A DNA stretch of 64,000 bases from Limnohabitans sp. MMS-10A-178 (lineage in GTDB: Bacteria > Pseudomonadota > Gammaproteobacteria > Burkholderiales > Burkholderiaceae_C), in contig NZ_NERY01000001.1 of NCBI RefSeq assembly GCF_003063375.1, forward strand, positions 1,302,001 to 1,366,000. Reading direction: 5' to 3'. A program made the position numbers and the translations under genes. Under the pieces are notes generated by a model, which did no database searches, had not been told where the DNA came from, and saw only the letters and a program-made list of their open reading frames with translations. Below, one piece after another: positions 1-13,856 of this stretch. The stretch's first letter is position 1. Every line of letters starts with the position of its first letter.

Positions 1-38
1 GTGCAAGAGCAGGTGGCGTGGTCTTTGGCGCAGCGTGC

Positions 39-956
39 TTAAAAACGCAAACCTTGGAGTACGCCCAATGCAAAGGGCAAGCTCAACATGCCCAGCAGAG
101 TTGACAGCGTCACCAGCCCTGCCACCAAAGATCCGTTGTAGCCCATCCTGGCGGCCAGCACATAACAGGTTGACGCCGTGGGCAAAGCTGAAAAAATGAG
201 CAAAACGGTGGTTTGCAACTCGTTCAGTTTGAAAATTTGAGCCAAGCTCCATGCAATGCAGGGTAAAAACAAATGTTTGAGAGTCAATACCAAACTGCCC
301 AGAAGCTTTCCTTGGTTCAAGGCTTTGACTTCCATGCCGGCACCGGCAGACAACAGCCCCAAAGCCAAGGAGGCAGCGCCAATTTTGGAGAGGCTTGGAT
401 CAAGGATGGCCGGAATGGCAAAGCCTGATAAATTGAAGGCCAAGCCACTGGTGGTGGCCAATATCAAGGGGTTGCGAACAATCTCACGGCCAAACCCTGA
501 GTCACCATGCCTTGCCATAGGCCATACCGCACCCACATTGAACATGGGCACACAAAACCCTATCAGCACTGAAATAAGCAGCAAACCTTCTGCGCCGCAC
601 AAGCGTTCAACCAAGGCCAAAGCGATGAAAGAGTTGAATCTGAAACCGATTTGGGCGCTGGCAGCATGATCTCTGCGATTGATTTTGGAGCCTAACCAAG
701 GCCAATAGGGCAGGCTGTAACTCAGCGCAATGCCTGCCAAGCCCATGCTGACGCCAGCCATTAAAAAGCTGGAGGTGGCTTGGATATCTAGGGGACTTTT
801 GGCAATGGAATAGAAAAGTAAGACTGGGAATAAGAAGTAATAAACCAAGTGCTCGGTTTGTTGCCAAACGCTTCGGTTCAGCCCTGTGAAGCGGCACAGG
901 AAGTAACCACACAAAATCAGGGAAAAGTCGGGAAATAAAAGCTGCGCATAATTCAC
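39..956 (-). CDS. AEC family (auxin efflux carrier-like) transporter
   Basis: A 305-residue, very hydrophobic protein with about ten predicted membrane segments, matching the usual length of the AEC (auxin efflux carrier) family of inner-membrane exporters or permeases. The fold is suggested by two hydrophobic halves joined by a short charged loop around residues 148-160. The substrate cannot be read from the sequence; bacterial members are often linked to malonate or other organic acids. The start is a GTG preceded by a run of G; an overlapping ATG is out of frame. It is divergent from the Bug-type binding protein at 1047, with about 90 bp between them. The family call is firm, the substrate unknown. 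Confidence 0.85.
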   Translation of the reverse strand: MNYAQLLFPDFSLILCGYFLCRFTGLNRSVWQQTEHLVYYFLFPVLLFYSIAKSPLDIQATSSFLMAGVSMGLAGIALSYSLPYWPWLGSKINRRDHAASAQIGFRFNSFIALALVERLCGAEGLLLISVLIGFCVPMFNVGAVWPMARHGDSGFGREIVRNPLILATTSGLAFNLSGFAIPAILDPSLSKIGAASLALGLLSAGAGMEVKALNQGKLLGSLVLTLKHLFLPCIAWSLAQIFKLNELQTTVLLIFSALPTASTCYVLAARMGYNGSLVAGLVTLSTLLGMLSLPFALGVLQGLRF

Positions 957-1046
957 CCCCGTAGCATAACGTTAGTATTTGGGGGTTTGGCCTCTGAACC
1001 GCAGCTTATTGCTTATGATGTTAAGTAGTCATTTTTAGGAGTTTTT

Positions 1047-2024
1047 ATGGACCGTCGTCAAAGTTTGCTAGCTTCTGCTGTTGTGATTGCCTTGGGTGTT
1101 GTGGCCGGAACCGCCAGTGCTCAAAACTACCCAAGCAAAATCATCAGACTGCAGGTGCCTTTTGCCCCTGGTGGCACCACTGACATCATTGCCCGCGTCA
1201 TTTCTGAGCCGTTGGGCAAGGCATTGGGACAATCTGTCGTAGTGGAAAATAAGGCCGGTGGTGGCGGTGTTGTCGGTGCAACAGAAACTGTGCGTGCCAC
1301 CCCTGATGGTTATTCTTTGGGCATGGCAACGGTTTCGACCACGGCGGCCAATCCCGCCATCAACCCTAAAAATCCGTACAACCCCATTACCGATTTCACC
1401 CCCATCATCAACATTGCTGCCACGCCCAATGTGATTGCCGTGCATCCCAGCTTTCCCGCACGCAACTACAAAGACTTTGTGGCTGAGTTGAAGAAAAACC
1501 CTGGCAAGTATTCCTACGCTTCTTCAGGCACCGGTGGCATTGGCCACTTGCAGACAGAGCTTTGGAAAAGCTTGGCTGGCGTGTTCATCACCCACATTCC
1601 TTACAGAGGTGCTGGCCCCGCTTTGAACGACACTGTTGCCGGTCAAGTGCCCATTATTTTTGACAACATGCCGTCCGCTTTGCCATTTATCCAATCGGGC
1701 AGATTGATTCCAATTGTGGTGGCTGCCCCTCAGCGTTTGTCTCAACTGCCCAATGTGCCCACTTTCAAAGAAGTTGGTTTAGAGCCAGTCAATCGCATGG
1801 CCTATTACGGTATTTTGGGCCCCAAGAATTTGCCCAAAGAAGTGATTGACAAAATCAGCGCTGGCACCAGAAAAGCCTTGGAAGATCCAGCGGTTCGCAA
1901 ACGCATTGAAGACACAGGCTCTTTGATCATTGCCAATACCCCCGAGCAATTTGCGGCCCAAATCAAAGCTGAATTTGATGTCTACAAAAATGTGGTGGAT
2001 ACGCAAAAACTCAGACTCGACTGA
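1047..2024 (+). CDS. Bug/TctC family tripartite tricarboxylate-type solute-binding protein
   Basis: A periplasmic solute-binding protein of 325 residues, the normal length for the Bug (TctC) family. Residues 1-25 form a cleavable signal peptide ending in TASAQ. The mature part opens with the ligand-loop motif PGGTTD at residues 41-46, followed by the family's [10 protein letters not shown] loop. An AGGAG ribosome-binding site lies just before the ATG. Bug proteins bind carboxylates or amides for TctAB transporters or sensing. No tctA or tctB gene is nearby, so it is an orphan receptor, as is common in Burkholderiales. Its stop overlaps the xerD start by one base, suggesting translational coupling with an unrelated gene. 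Confidence 0.93.
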   Translation: MDRRQSLLASAVVIALGVVAGTASAQNYPSKIIRLQVPFAPGGTTDIIARVISEPLGKALGQSVVVENKAGGGGVVGATETVRATPDGYSLGMATVSTTAANPAINPKNPYNPITDFTPIINIAATPNVIAVHPSFPARNYKDFVAELKKNPGKYSYASSGTGGIGHLQTELWKSLAGVFITHIPYRGAGPALNDTVAGQVPIIFDNMPSALPFIQSGRLIPIVVAAPQRLSQLPNVPTFKEVGLEPVNRMAYYGILGPKNLPKEVIDKISAGTRKALEDPAVRKRIEDTGSLIIANTPEQFAAQIKAEFDVYKNVVDTQKLRLD

Positions 2025-2932
2025 TGTCAGTTGCTAGCCAAGCCGCCATCGACCGCTTTGTTGATGCGGTTTGGCTAGAAGATGGTTTGTCGGCCAACAC
2101 CTTGGCCGCCTACCGACGAGATCTCAAGGCCTTGGCCGATTGGCTTGAAGCTTCAGGCATAGGGCCCTTAGAGTCTGCGCAAGAAGCACACTTGCAAGCT
2201 TACTTTGCGGCCCGGCACAGCCTTTCCAAAGCCTCCTCAGCCAATCGCCGCTTAACGGTTTTCAAGCGCTATTACCGTTGGGCCTTGCGCGAGCGAATTG
2301 TGCAATTTGATCCCACTCTCAGAATGCTGGCGGCCAAACAAGCTTTGCGTGTGCCCAAAACCTTGTCTGAAGACCAGGTAGACGCATTGTTGTCTGCGCC
2401 GGACGAAAACACCAGCTTGGGCTTGCGCGATAAGGCCATGTTGGAATTGCTCTACGCCAGTGGCTTGCGCGTTTCGGAATTGGTCAAACTCAAAACCCTG
2501 CATGTTTCATTGAATGAAGGTGTCTTGCGAGTGATGGGCAAAGGCAGCAAAGAGCGACTGGTTCCATTTGGAGATATGGCACGCGACAGTTTGCTGGCCT
2601 ATATGCAAAATTCTCGGGGCACTTTGCTCGGCTCCAAACAAACCGACGATTTGTTTGTCACGGCCAGTGGACCCAAGGCGGGCACGGCCATGTCGAGAGT
2701 GATGTTTTGGCAGCTGATCAAGAAATATGCGCTTACTTCAGGTATCACGGCACCGTTGTCACCCCATACCTTGAGACATGCTTTCGCCACGCATTTGCTC
2801 AACCATGGTGCCGACTTGCGGTCAGTTCAGGTATTGCTTGGTCATGCTGATATTTCAACCACCACCATTTACACACACGTTGCCAGAGAGCGCTTGAAGA
2901 ATTTGCATGCGCAACACCATCCTAGGGGTTGA
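2024..2932 (+). CDS. xerD: Site-specific tyrosine recombinase XerD
   Basis: A tyrosine recombinase of 302 residues, the standard XerD length. It acts with XerC at dif to resolve chromosome dimers during division. The N-terminal SAM-like DNA-binding domain covers roughly residues 5-90. The C-terminal catalytic domain has the full set R149, K176, H248, R251, H274 and nucleophile Y283 (HTLRHAFATHLL and the TIYTH box). The start is a TGATG overlap with the upstream Bug gene. Five bases separate its stop from the convergent deaminase gene. XerC is not in the window. The assignment to XerD rather than XerC rests on overall similarity and is quite secure. Confidence 0.93.
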   Translation: MSVASQAAIDRFVDAVWLEDGLSANTLAAYRRDLKALADWLEASGIGPLESAQEAHLQAYFAARHSLSKASSANRRLTVFKRYYRWALRERIVQFDPTLRMLAAKQALRVPKTLSEDQVDALLSAPDENTSLGLRDKAMLELLYASGLRVSELVKLKTLHVSLNEGVLRVMGKGSKERLVPFGDMARDSLLAYMQNSRGTLLGSKQTDDLFVTASGPKAGTAMSRVMFWQLIKKYALTSGITAPLSPHTLRHAFATHLLNHGADLRSVQVLLGHADISTTTIYTHVARERLKNLHAQHHPRG

Positions 2933-2937
2933 TTGAA

Positions 2938-4203
2938 TTAAAAATGGATTGAGATACCGCTGGTGACCACATAATCATCGTTGACGATGGGCATCCATCG
3001 CCACTTGTCAAAGGTGGTGCAAGGATGGGAAATACCGCTGCCAATGATTTGCCCCACAGTAGGGTGCTCAGAGGCGGGTGCTTGCGGATTGAAATACAAA
3101 TAAGCATGCTGATCGTTCAGTGCCTTGATTTCCCAATGTGCTGGCACAGAACTCACTGCCGCATCGCCTATGGTAGCTTGCCAAATGGGCACAGGCAAAT
3201 CTAAGTCGTACGACACATCGCGTTTGCCCATGGACAGCAAGGCCAGGCCAGGTTCGGGGCAAGATTGAACCGAGCTAATGACTTCCAGTGCAGGCTTGAG
3301 TGTTTCTGCCAGCTTGAGTCGCTCGCCAACACATCTCAACATTTTTCGGTATTCGACATGATCATGCGTGAGGTAGCAACCTGAGCGCAAAATGCCTCGC
3401 GCAGGTCTGCTCAGTTGTGGTTGAAGGTGCGCCGCAACCAGATCAAAGATGGCAGATCCGCCAGCTGTGATGAGCACTTCAGCGCATTGGAACAAGTCTT
3501 CTTTTTCGCATGCCAAAGCTAAGTTTTGAACGCGCTGCATCAAGGCGGCGACGGCCGCTTGATCGTGCTCATGGTGGCAGGTGGCCAATGCACCTTCATA
3601 GCACTCAATACCCGCCAACAAGAGGCCTTGTGTGGCTTTGATTTCACGCGCCAACTGCATGGCAGTTGCATGGTCTCTGCAGCCTGTGCGTTTGCCATCG
3701 ATGCCTAGCTCAACGAGCACAGAGAACGATTGTTGAGAAGAGCTACTTGCTCGCCAAGTTTCAATCTGTTTGAGTTGCGCCAGAGAGTCGACCAAAAAGA
3801 AAACCCTGACATCAGAATGAGTCTCAAGCAGATGCGACAAGGCGTCTAAATCGGATGCCTGAAAAACCTGATTGGCAATGATGATTCGTTTGACATGATT
3901 GCGAATGCCCAAGCCAGCTTGAAACACCGTGGCAAAACTGATGCCCCAAGCGCCGGCATCGATTTGCATTTTGTACAACTCTGGCGACATGGTGGTTTTG
4001 CCGTGCGGCGCAATGTCGAGCTTGCGACTGCTACAAAAATCTTGCATCCACTTGAGATTGTGAGCGATGGCAGACGCTTTGATGACGGCCAAAGGAAAGG
4101 GCAGGTGGCCTTTCAAAAGATGCCAGTTCTGATCTCCAATGTGGGCCAAGTCGACTGGCTCATGATGACCTGGAAACCCTTTGAATGAAGCATTGATTTG
4201 CAT
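2938..4203 (-). CDS. PLP-dependent amino acid deaminase, D-serine dehydratase-like
   Basis: A 421-residue fold-type III PLP enzyme (alanine racemase N-terminal barrel plus D-serine dehydratase-like C-terminal domain). The PLP lysine is K69 in PHGKT. The C-terminal SHPCTTFD motif (H393, C395) matches the zinc ligands of eukaryotic-type D-serine dehydratases and D-threonine aldolases. The family deaminates or cleaves D-amino acids or D-3-hydroxyamino acids; the exact substrate is inferred. It lies 21 bp downstream of the DUF455 gene on the same strand, so the two are probably cotranscribed. The start is an ATG opposite 4203. Confidence 0.82.
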   Translation of the reverse strand: MQINASFKGFPGHHEPVDLAHIGDQNWHLLKGHLPFPLAVIKASAIAHNLKWMQDFCSSRKLDIAPHGKTTMSPELYKMQIDAGAWGISFATVFQAGLGIRNHVKRIIIANQVFQASDLDALSHLLETHSDVRVFFLVDSLAQLKQIETWRASSSSQQSFSVLVELGIDGKRTGCRDHATAMQLAREIKATQGLLLAGIECYEGALATCHHEHDQAAVAALMQRVQNLALACEKEDLFQCAEVLITAGGSAIFDLVAAHLQPQLSRPARGILRSGCYLTHDHVEYRKMLRCVGERLKLAETLKPALEVISSVQSCPEPGLALLSMGKRDVSYDLDLPVPIWQATIGDAAVSSVPAHWEIKALNDQHAYLYFNPQAPASEHPTVGQIIGSGISHPCTTFDKWRWMPIVNDDYVVTSGISIHF

Positions 4204-4224
4204 GATTGTTAAATCGGTTTCGTT

Positions 4225-5040
4225 TCACAAACCATTGACCGCCAAATAGTTCAATTCTTCTTCATCAAATCCAGCCAATCTTCTGGCTTCAAGGTTGTAA
4301 GGCGACTTTAACTTGGGTGCGTCATATTGCTTTATCAGTTGGCGGTAGGTGCTGACAGGGTCAAGCCCTTTTTTCTCGCACACATAGCGGTACCAGCGAT
4401 TGCCCGCGGCCACATGACCAATTTCTTCTTCCAGAATGATGTCCATGATTCGGCCGGCCGCATGATCGCCTGCACTGATGAGCTTGTTTTTAACGCCAGG
4501 TGAGGCGTCTAGCCCCCTGGCTTCCATGGTTCGGGGGACCAAACCAATGCGGGCCACAAGGTCACCGCGCGTGCGCTCTGCCATTTCCCACAGTGAGTTG
4601 TGCGCAGGGAAGTCACCATAGTCAAAGCCCATACCCCGCAGATGCTTCTGGATAAGCAAGAAATGCTTGGCTTCCTCTTTGGCAATGCGCACCCAGTCTA
4701 AGTAAAAATCTTCGGGCATGCCTTCAAATCGCCAAACCACATCCAAGGCCAAATCGATGGCGTTGAGTTCAATGTGCGCAATGGCATGCAACAGCAAGGC
4801 GCGTCCTTCTGGGGACGTCAAGGGTTTTGACTTGAGTGATGTGTAAGCGACCAACTCTGGTTTGGCGGGACGCCCTGGTATGCCGCCAGGATCGCTCACA
4901 AGGGCCAGAGGATCGATGGGCAGGCTCAAGTTAAGCGCCAACGTCATTTCAGCTTTTTGAACTGCATTTTGGGCCAGCAAGGGGCCAAGGACAGCCTCGC
5001 GCAGGTGCTGATTCAAAGGGGGTGATGAAGTTCCGGCCAT
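4225..5040 (-). CDS. DUF455 family ferritin-like protein
   Basis: A 271-residue soluble, helical protein of the DUF455 family, which has a ferritin-like four-helix core. Candidate metal-ligand motifs are HIELNAID, KEEAKHF and EEEIGHV, spaced as in diiron or ferritin-like proteins. Function is not established; family members are widespread in proteobacteria. It is the first gene of a two-gene minus-strand unit with the PLP deaminase. A 59-bp divergent promoter region separates it from the gamma carbonic anhydrase, with a TACAAT hexamer near 5060. Confidence 0.85.
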   Translation of the reverse strand: MAGTSSPPLNQHLREAVLGPLLAQNAVQKAEMTLALNLSLPIDPLALVSDPGGIPGRPAKPELVAYTSLKSKPLTSPEGRALLLHAIAHIELNAIDLALDVVWRFEGMPEDFYLDWVRIAKEEAKHFLLIQKHLRGMGFDYGDFPAHNSLWEMAERTRGDLVARIGLVPRTMEARGLDASPGVKNKLISAGDHAAGRIMDIILEEEIGHVAAGNRWYRYVCEKKGLDPVSTYRQLIKQYDAPKLKSPYNLEARRLAGFDEEELNYLAVNGL

Positions 5041-5099
5041 GCCCTATTTTAGGCTTGCCTACAATGGTGCTTTTTTGACGCCTATGAGGAGCAAGCAAA

Positions 5100-5624
5100 A
5101 TGGCCATTTATGCCTTAGATGACAAGCGACCCGTCATGACCGAAAGCACTTGGGTGGCCGACAGTGCCCAAGTCATGGGCGATGTGGTGTTGGCCGACAA
5201 CACCAGCGTTTGGTTTGGGGCTGTGATTCGAGGCGACACCGAAACCATTCACATTGGCGAAGGCAGTAACATTCAAGATTGCAGTGTGCTCCATGCAGAC
5301 CATGGCAAGCCTTTGACCATTGGAAAGCATGTCACAGTGGGGCACCAAGTGATGTTGCATGGTTGCACCATTGGTGACGAGTCGCTCATTGGCATTGGTG
5401 CGGTGGTGTTGAATGGCGCCAAAATTGGAAAAAATTGTTTGGTCGGTGCTGGCTCGCTGGTCACAGAAGGCAAAGAATTTCCGGATGGCTCCATGATCAT
5501 GGGCTCGCCTGCCAAAGTGGTGCGCGAGCTCACACCCGAGCAAATCCAAGGTATCCGAATGTCTGCTAAAAATTACGTACTCAACGCGCAACGTTTTAAC
5601 GCGGGGCTGAAAAAAATTGTCTGA
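5100..5624 (+). CDS. Gamma-class carbonic anhydrase family protein (YrdA/CaiE-like)
   Basis: A 174-residue left-handed beta-helix protein built from hexapeptide repeats, the usual size of the YrdA/PaaY group. Candidate zinc ligands are H65, H82 and H87 (LHAD, GHQ and LHGC motifs), placed at trimer interfaces in the family. Known members are carbonic anhydrases or thioesterase-like hydrolases; activity here is inferred. A GAGGAG ribosome-binding site precedes the ATG. The 3' end overlaps the start of hslO by eight bases, so the two genes are coupled. Confidence 0.88.
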   Translation: MAIYALDDKRPVMTESTWVADSAQVMGDVVLADNTSVWFGAVIRGDTETIHIGEGSNIQDCSVLHADHGKPLTIGKHVTVGHQVMLHGCTIGDESLIGIGAVVLNGAKIGKNCLVGAGSLVTEGKEFPDGSMIMGSPAKVVRELTPEQIQGIRMSAKNYVLNAQRFNAGLKKIV

Positions 5625-6606
5625 ACTCCATAAGTTTTTATTTGAAGGCCTGCCCGTCAGGGGCGTCATTGTGCGTTTAACTGACGCTTGGCAAGAATCT
5701 CTGCAAAGGCGTGCAGCCAATACAGAAACAGGCCCTTATCCAGAGCCCGTGTCTGAATTGTTGGGGCAAATGTCTGCGGCAGCCATCTTGATGCAAGCCA
5801 ACATCAAGTTCAATGGCGCACTGGTGCTTCAAGTGTTTGGCGATGGACCTGTTAAATTGTCGGTTGTTGAAGTGCAGCCAGATTTTGGATTTCGCGCTAC
5901 GGCCACCGTGCAAGGTGAGGTGGCGCCTGATGCCTTGCTCAGTCAAATGGTGAACCAAAACAATGAGGGGCGTTGTGCCATCACTCTAGACCCCTTAGAG
6001 CGATTGCCAGGCCATCAGCCCTATCAGGGTGTGGTGCCCCTGTTTGACGACCGCAAGGAAAAAATTGAAAACTTAAGCGAGGTCCTGGAGCATTACATGC
6101 TGCAGTCGGAGCAACTCGATACCACCTTGGTGTTGGCTGCCAATTCAAAGGTGGCAGCAGGACTATTGATTCAGCGGCTGCCTTTGGAGGGAGAGGGCAA
6201 TTTGGCGGGTCGCTACGACGCCGTAGAACGTGAATCTGCTCTGGGCAAAGATGAGGACTACAACCGCATCTCCATTTTGTCTAAAAGTTTGAAACCCGAA
6301 GAGTTGTTGGGCTTGGATGTCGACAGCATTTTGCACCGCCTTTTTTGGGAAGAGCCTTTGCTTCGGTTTGAGCCCTTAGTGGGTGAAACCGGTCCGCGTT
6401 TTCACTGCAGTTGTTCCAGAGAGCGCGTGGGTCGCATGATCAAAAGCTTGGGTACCGCTGAGGTGGAAAGCATTTTGGCTGAGCGTGAATCGATCGAGGT
6501 AGGTTGCGAGTTTTGTGGTCAGCAATACCATTTTGACCCAGTCGATGCGGCAGGTTTGTTCACCCAAGCTGAAAGCTCTCCACCCACAGGACCTGCAGTT
6601 CATTGA
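5617..6606 (+). CDS. hslO: Redox-regulated chaperone Hsp33
   Basis: Hsp33, a cytoplasmic holdase activated by oxidation and unfolding. The protein is 329 residues, with the N-terminal substrate-binding domain followed by the C-terminal zinc redox switch. The four switch cysteines are C264, C266, C297 and C300 (CxC and CxxC), all present. The start is a TTG at 5617 within the tail of the upstream gene; the frame and the [10 protein letters not shown]-terminus support it. Its stop is only 3 bp from the convergent NR-kinase-like gene. The call is secure. Confidence 0.93.
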   Translation: MSELHKFLFEGLPVRGVIVRLTDAWQESLQRRAANTETGPYPEPVSELLGQMSAAAILMQANIKFNGALVLQVFGDGPVKLSVVEVQPDFGFRATATVQGEVAPDALLSQMVNQNNEGRCAITLDPLERLPGHQPYQGVVPLFDDRKEKIENLSEVLEHYMLQSEQLDTTLVLAANSKVAAGLLIQRLPLEGEGNLAGRYDAVERESALGKDEDYNRISILSKSLKPEELLGLDVDSILHRLFWEEPLLRFEPLVGETGPRFHCSCSRERVGRMIKSLGTAEVESILAERESIEVGCEFCGQQYHFDPVDAAGLFTQAESSPPTGPAVH

Positions 6607-6609
6607 GGT

Positions 6610-7305
6610 TCACGGCTTGAGCAAATCACTGAACAGTTTGTGTTCACAATCTGCATCGCTGCACAAGTCGCAGCGCCACACTGTGCGGCCTTGATTCAGG
6701 CCAAATTGATTGTTTTCCCGCTGCAACTGTGTGTCTGAAAGTGCCAGCGAAGCCAGAAGGCTTTTGAGTTCAGGTGGCAGACTGTCTTGCAAAGCCATCA
6801 TGGCGGCGTTTACTCTGGCCTGTCCTTGGCCATACACCACCTTAAAGTCAATATTGGCCTTCGACAGTGCTTGGCGGAGTAAGTTGTCAACCGGTTCGCG
6901 CACATGCTTGCCGTCTCTTTGCAAGCCATCGGCAACCCAAGCAACATCGAGCCCCATCAACAAGGTGGCGTCAAATTGGCTTTGGTACTCAAGTGCAAAG
7001 TCATAAAGTGATTTGTCTTGAAAAATATAGTCACTGTAAACCGCAGTCATCAACGCTGTGGTGTCGGCAATCACCCAGCCCTCGGTGATTGAAAAAATAG
7101 CTTCGCACTGTGACGCTGCGATGTTGGCTTGCTCATGTGCTTGGGGGGTTCGTCCATGTTGATTGCACCATTCACGAAGCTTCTCAGTCACTGTCAAAAC
7201 TTTTTGTCCGTGGGCGCTCAAAGCTTGCGACATGGCCAGACTCAAGCTGGTTTTGCCAGTGCTTTCTGCGCCAAGCAAGGCAATGCGAATAGGCTTATTG
7301 CGCAT
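6610..7305 (-). CDS. NadR-like ATP-binding protein, probable nicotinamide riboside kinase
   Basis: A 231-residue P-loop protein starting with the Walker A motif GAESTGKT at residues 12-19. It resembles the ribosylnicotinamide kinase domain of NadR, without the N-terminal adenylyltransferase or HTH domains. The gene overlaps pnuC by 11 bp, so transporter and kinase are translationally coupled; such pairs import nicotinamide riboside and trap it as NMN. The C-terminus has a cysteine cluster (CDLCSDADC), unusual for a kinase and perhaps metal-binding. Function is inferred from the pairing plus the P-loop. Confidence 0.8.
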   Translation of the reverse strand: MRNKPIRIALLGAESTGKTSLSLAMSQALSAHGQKVLTVTEKLREWCNQHGRTPQAHEQANIAASQCEAIFSITEGWVIADTTALMTAVYSDYIFQDKSLYDFALEYQSQFDATLLMGLDVAWVADGLQRDGKHVREPVDNLLRQALSKANIDFKVVYGQGQARVNAAMMALQDSLPPELKSLLASLALSDTQLQRENNQFGLNQGRTVWRCDLCSDADCEHKLFSDLLKP

Positions 7306-7882
7306 TTTGTTTCCGCCATGTGTTCAAGCCCACCACACTGAGCACCGCAAAGACAAAGTAAAGGAAAGCAGTTAGCCAGAGGTCTTGGGTGACCATCAAA
7401 GCGATGGTCAAGATGTTGACGGCCAACCAGATCCACCAAGTTTCAATTTTTTTGCGGCCCAACAAATACTGCCCCAACAAGGCCAATGCCGTGATCAAGG
7501 CGTCCAAAACAAGTACCTTGCTGTCGGAGAGTTGGTGGAGAATCACGGTGCACAGAACCCAGGCCAGAAGGGTTGCCATGCCAACACGAAGCCACTCATG
7601 CCTTTGAAGAGAGCTGACGGGCAGTAGTTCATTGGCATGCATGACAGTTGGCGCCTGAAGCTGCGATCGACCTTGAAGCCACTGCCGCCAGCCCCAAGCA
7701 GCCATGGCAATGAACATCAACTGCAATGCTGCCTGTCCGAAGAGTTGTGACTTCCAAAATACAAAGCCATACAGTGCAGAGCTGACGATGGCCAATAACC
7801 ATCCCCAGTGAATTTGACGAATGTTGCAATAGACCATTGCCAAGGACAACACGAAGCCGGCCCACTCGACCGGATCTGTCAT
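7295..7882 (-). CDS. pnuC: Nicotinamide riboside transporter PnuC
   Basis: A 195-residue inner-membrane protein with about seven hydrophobic segments and the PnuC signature WGWRQW after the third segment. PnuC is a facilitative nicotinamide riboside channel, related to SWEET/SemiSWEET folds. It overlaps ftsB by 4 bp (ATGA) upstream and the NR-kinase-like gene by 11 bp downstream, forming the tail of the eno-ftsB transcript. This supplies an NAD salvage route. No riboswitch or NrtR box was recognised upstream, which fits its place inside an operon. Confidence 0.9.
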   Translation of the reverse strand: MTDPVEWAGFVLSLAMVYCNIRQIHWGWLLAIVSSALYGFVFWKSQLFGQAALQLMFIAMAAWGWRQWLQGRSQLQAPTVMHANELLPVSSLQRHEWLRVGMATLLAWVLCTVILHQLSDSKVLVLDALITALALLGQYLLGRKKIETWWIWLAVNILTIALMVTQDLWLTAFLYFVFAVLSVVGLNTWRKQNAQ

Positions 7883-8160
7883 TTTTCGATCTGCACGAAA
7901 ATTTCGTTGGCTTTGACCATGCCAAGTTCGTGCCGAGCACGCTCTTCAACCGTGTTCAAACCTTCTTTGAGGTCGTTCACTTCAGAGCTGAGTTGGCCAT
8001 TGATGCGCTTGGCTTTGGCATTCAACTCGTTTTGCACTTGAATTTTATTTTCCAGCTCAATGACTGTGGGAACACTGCCTTTGCCCAACCAAATCTGACC
8101 CTGCAAGACCAGCAGCAGGGTGATCAAGATGGCAGGCAATAGGCGGTTGTCCATGAACAT
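7879..8160 (-). CDS. ftsB: Cell division protein FtsB
   Basis: A small bitopic divisome protein of 93 residues (91 if it starts at the second ATG, 8154). A short N-terminus and one membrane helix (about residues 6-24) are followed by a periplasmic coiled coil rich in Glu, Lys and Asn. FtsB bridges FtsL and FtsQ and activates septal peptidoglycan synthesis. The position 22 bp downstream of eno is classical for proteobacteria. The choice between the two in-frame ATGs is uncertain because neither has a strong ribosome-binding site. Confidence 0.9.
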   Translation of the reverse strand: MFMDNRLLPAILITLLLVLQGQIWLGKGSVPTVIELENKIQVQNELNAKAKRINGQLSSEVNDLKEGLNTVEERARHELGMVKANEIFVQIEK

Positions 8161-8182
8161 TGAGTTTGGCTATCTGGAAATA

Positions 8183-9499
<1,317 letters not shown>

Positions 9500-9535
9500 T
9501 CATTCAAAAAAAATCAATGCGGATCAAGCAAGAGA

Positions 9536-10390
9536 TCACTGAAAATTGTTTTCGAGGAAAGGATTCTTTTTGGTAACTGCGTCAAGTTCCAGCAAAGTTT
9601 CTAACAAGGCTTTCATGTGTTGCAAGGGCACAGCATTGGGGCCATCCGACATGGCTTGCGCTGGGTTGGGGTGTGTTTCCATGAACAAACCTGCCACGCC
9701 CACAGCCACCGCAGCTCGCGACAACACGGGCACCATCTCGCGCATACCGCCTGAGCTGGTGCCTTGGCCGCCAGGCAATTGAACGGAGTGAGTGGCGTCG
9801 TACACCACGGGCGCGCCTGTTTCGCGCATGATGGCCAAGCTGCGCATGTCAGACACCAAATTGTTGTAGCCAAAGCTGGCGCCGCGTTCGCAGGCCATGA
9901 AGTTGTCCTCAGGGAGGCCTGCTTCACGTGCGGCTGCACGCGCTTTGTCGATGACGTTCTTCATGTCGTGAGGGGCCAAGAACTGCCCCTTCTTGATATT
10001 CACGGGTTTGCCCGATTGGGCCACAGCGCGAATGAAGTCAGTTTGGCGGCACAAGAAGGCAGGCGTTTGCAGCACGTCGACAATGGCAGCTACTGCGGGA
10101 ATATCGGCTTCGGTGTGCACATCGGTGAGGATGGGGACTTGAAGTTCGCGTTTGACCTTGGCCAATATTTCCAAACCTTTTTCCATGCCAGGGCCTCGGA
10201 AGGTGCTGCCAGAAGAACGATTGGCTTTGTCGTAGCTGCTCTTGAAAATGAAGGGAATACCCAGAGCAGACGTAATTTCTTTCAAGGTGCCAGCCGTGTC
10301 CATTTGCAATTGCTCGGACTCAATGACGCAAGGGCCGGCAATCAAAAAGAAGCGCTGGTCTAGCCCAACATTAAATCCGCACAGTTTCAT
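9536..10390 (-). CDS. kdsA: 3-deoxy-8-phosphooctulonate synthase
   Basis: KDO-8-phosphate synthase, which condenses arabinose-5-phosphate with phosphoenolpyruvate to make the lipopolysaccharide core sugar KDO. The open frame extends to 10435, but the ATG at 10390 is chosen: AGGA sits 6 bp upstream and the resulting 284 residues (MKLCGF start) match the family. The N-terminal IAGPCVIES motif and the ILTDVHTE segment are class signatures. It is 37 bp downstream of pyrG and upstream of eno, a common order in betaproteobacteria. Confidence 0.95.
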   Translation of the reverse strand: MKLCGFNVGLDQRFFLIAGPCVIESEQLQMDTAGTLKEITSALGIPFIFKSSYDKANRSSGSTFRGPGMEKGLEILAKVKRELQVPILTDVHTEADIPAVAAIVDVLQTPAFLCRQTDFIRAVAQSGKPVNIKKGQFLAPHDMKNVIDKARAAAREAGLPEDNFMACERGASFGYNNLVSDMRSLAIMRETGAPVVYDATHSVQLPGGQGTSSGGMREMVPVLSRAAVAVGVAGLFMETHPNPAQAMSDGPNAVPLQHMKALLETLLELDAVTKKNPFLENNFQ

Positions 10391-10427
10391 GGTGTTCCTG
10401 GTTGATGTGGTGAGTGGTTGCGGTTTG

Positions 10428-13391
<2,964 letters not shown>

Positions 13392-13403
13392 GCTGTTCAA
13401 AAA

Positions 13404-13856
13404 ATGATGAATGTTGATGTCAAAATCTTAGATCTCCGCATGGCAGATCAGTTGCCAGCCTATGCAACGCCCGGCAGTGCGGGCCTAGATTTGCGCGCCT
13501 GTTTGGATGCGCCAGTCACACTTCAGCCCAATGCTTGGCAATTGATTTCGACCGGGCTGTCTGTTTATCTCAAAGACCCTGGCTTTGCAGCCATGCTGCT
13601 TCCCCGTTCGGGCTTAGGTCACAAGCACGGCATTGTGCTGGGCAATTTGGTGGGCCTGATTGACAGCGATTACCAAGGCCCGCTCATGGTGAGTTGCTGG
13701 AATCGCAGCCAAGAAGCTTTCACCATTCAACCCATGGAGCGCATTGCGCAAATGGTCATCGTGCCTGTGGTTCAAGCCCGATTCAATGTGGTGACTGAAT
13801 TTGGCTCAAGCAGTGAGCGTGGCGAGGGTGGTTACGGTTCTACTGGCAAGGCTTAA
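13404..13856 (+). CDS. dut: Deoxyuridine 5'-triphosphate nucleotidohydrolase
   Basis: dUTPase of 150 residues, converting dUTP to dUMP and thereby limiting uracil in DNA. All five trimeric dUTPase motifs are visible: [35 protein letters not shown] and the C-terminal [11 protein letters not shown]. The gene follows coaBC by 12 bp and overlaps the convergent slyD stop by 4 bp. Two adjacent ATG codons make the first residue uncertain by one. Confidence 0.97.
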   Translation: MMNVDVKILDLRMADQLPAYATPGSAGLDLRACLDAPVTLQPNAWQLISTGLSVYLKDPGFAAMLLPRSGLGHKHGIVLGNLVGLIDSDYQGPLMVSCWNRSQEAFTIQPMERIAQMVIVPVVQARFNVVTEFGSSSERGEGGYGSTGKA

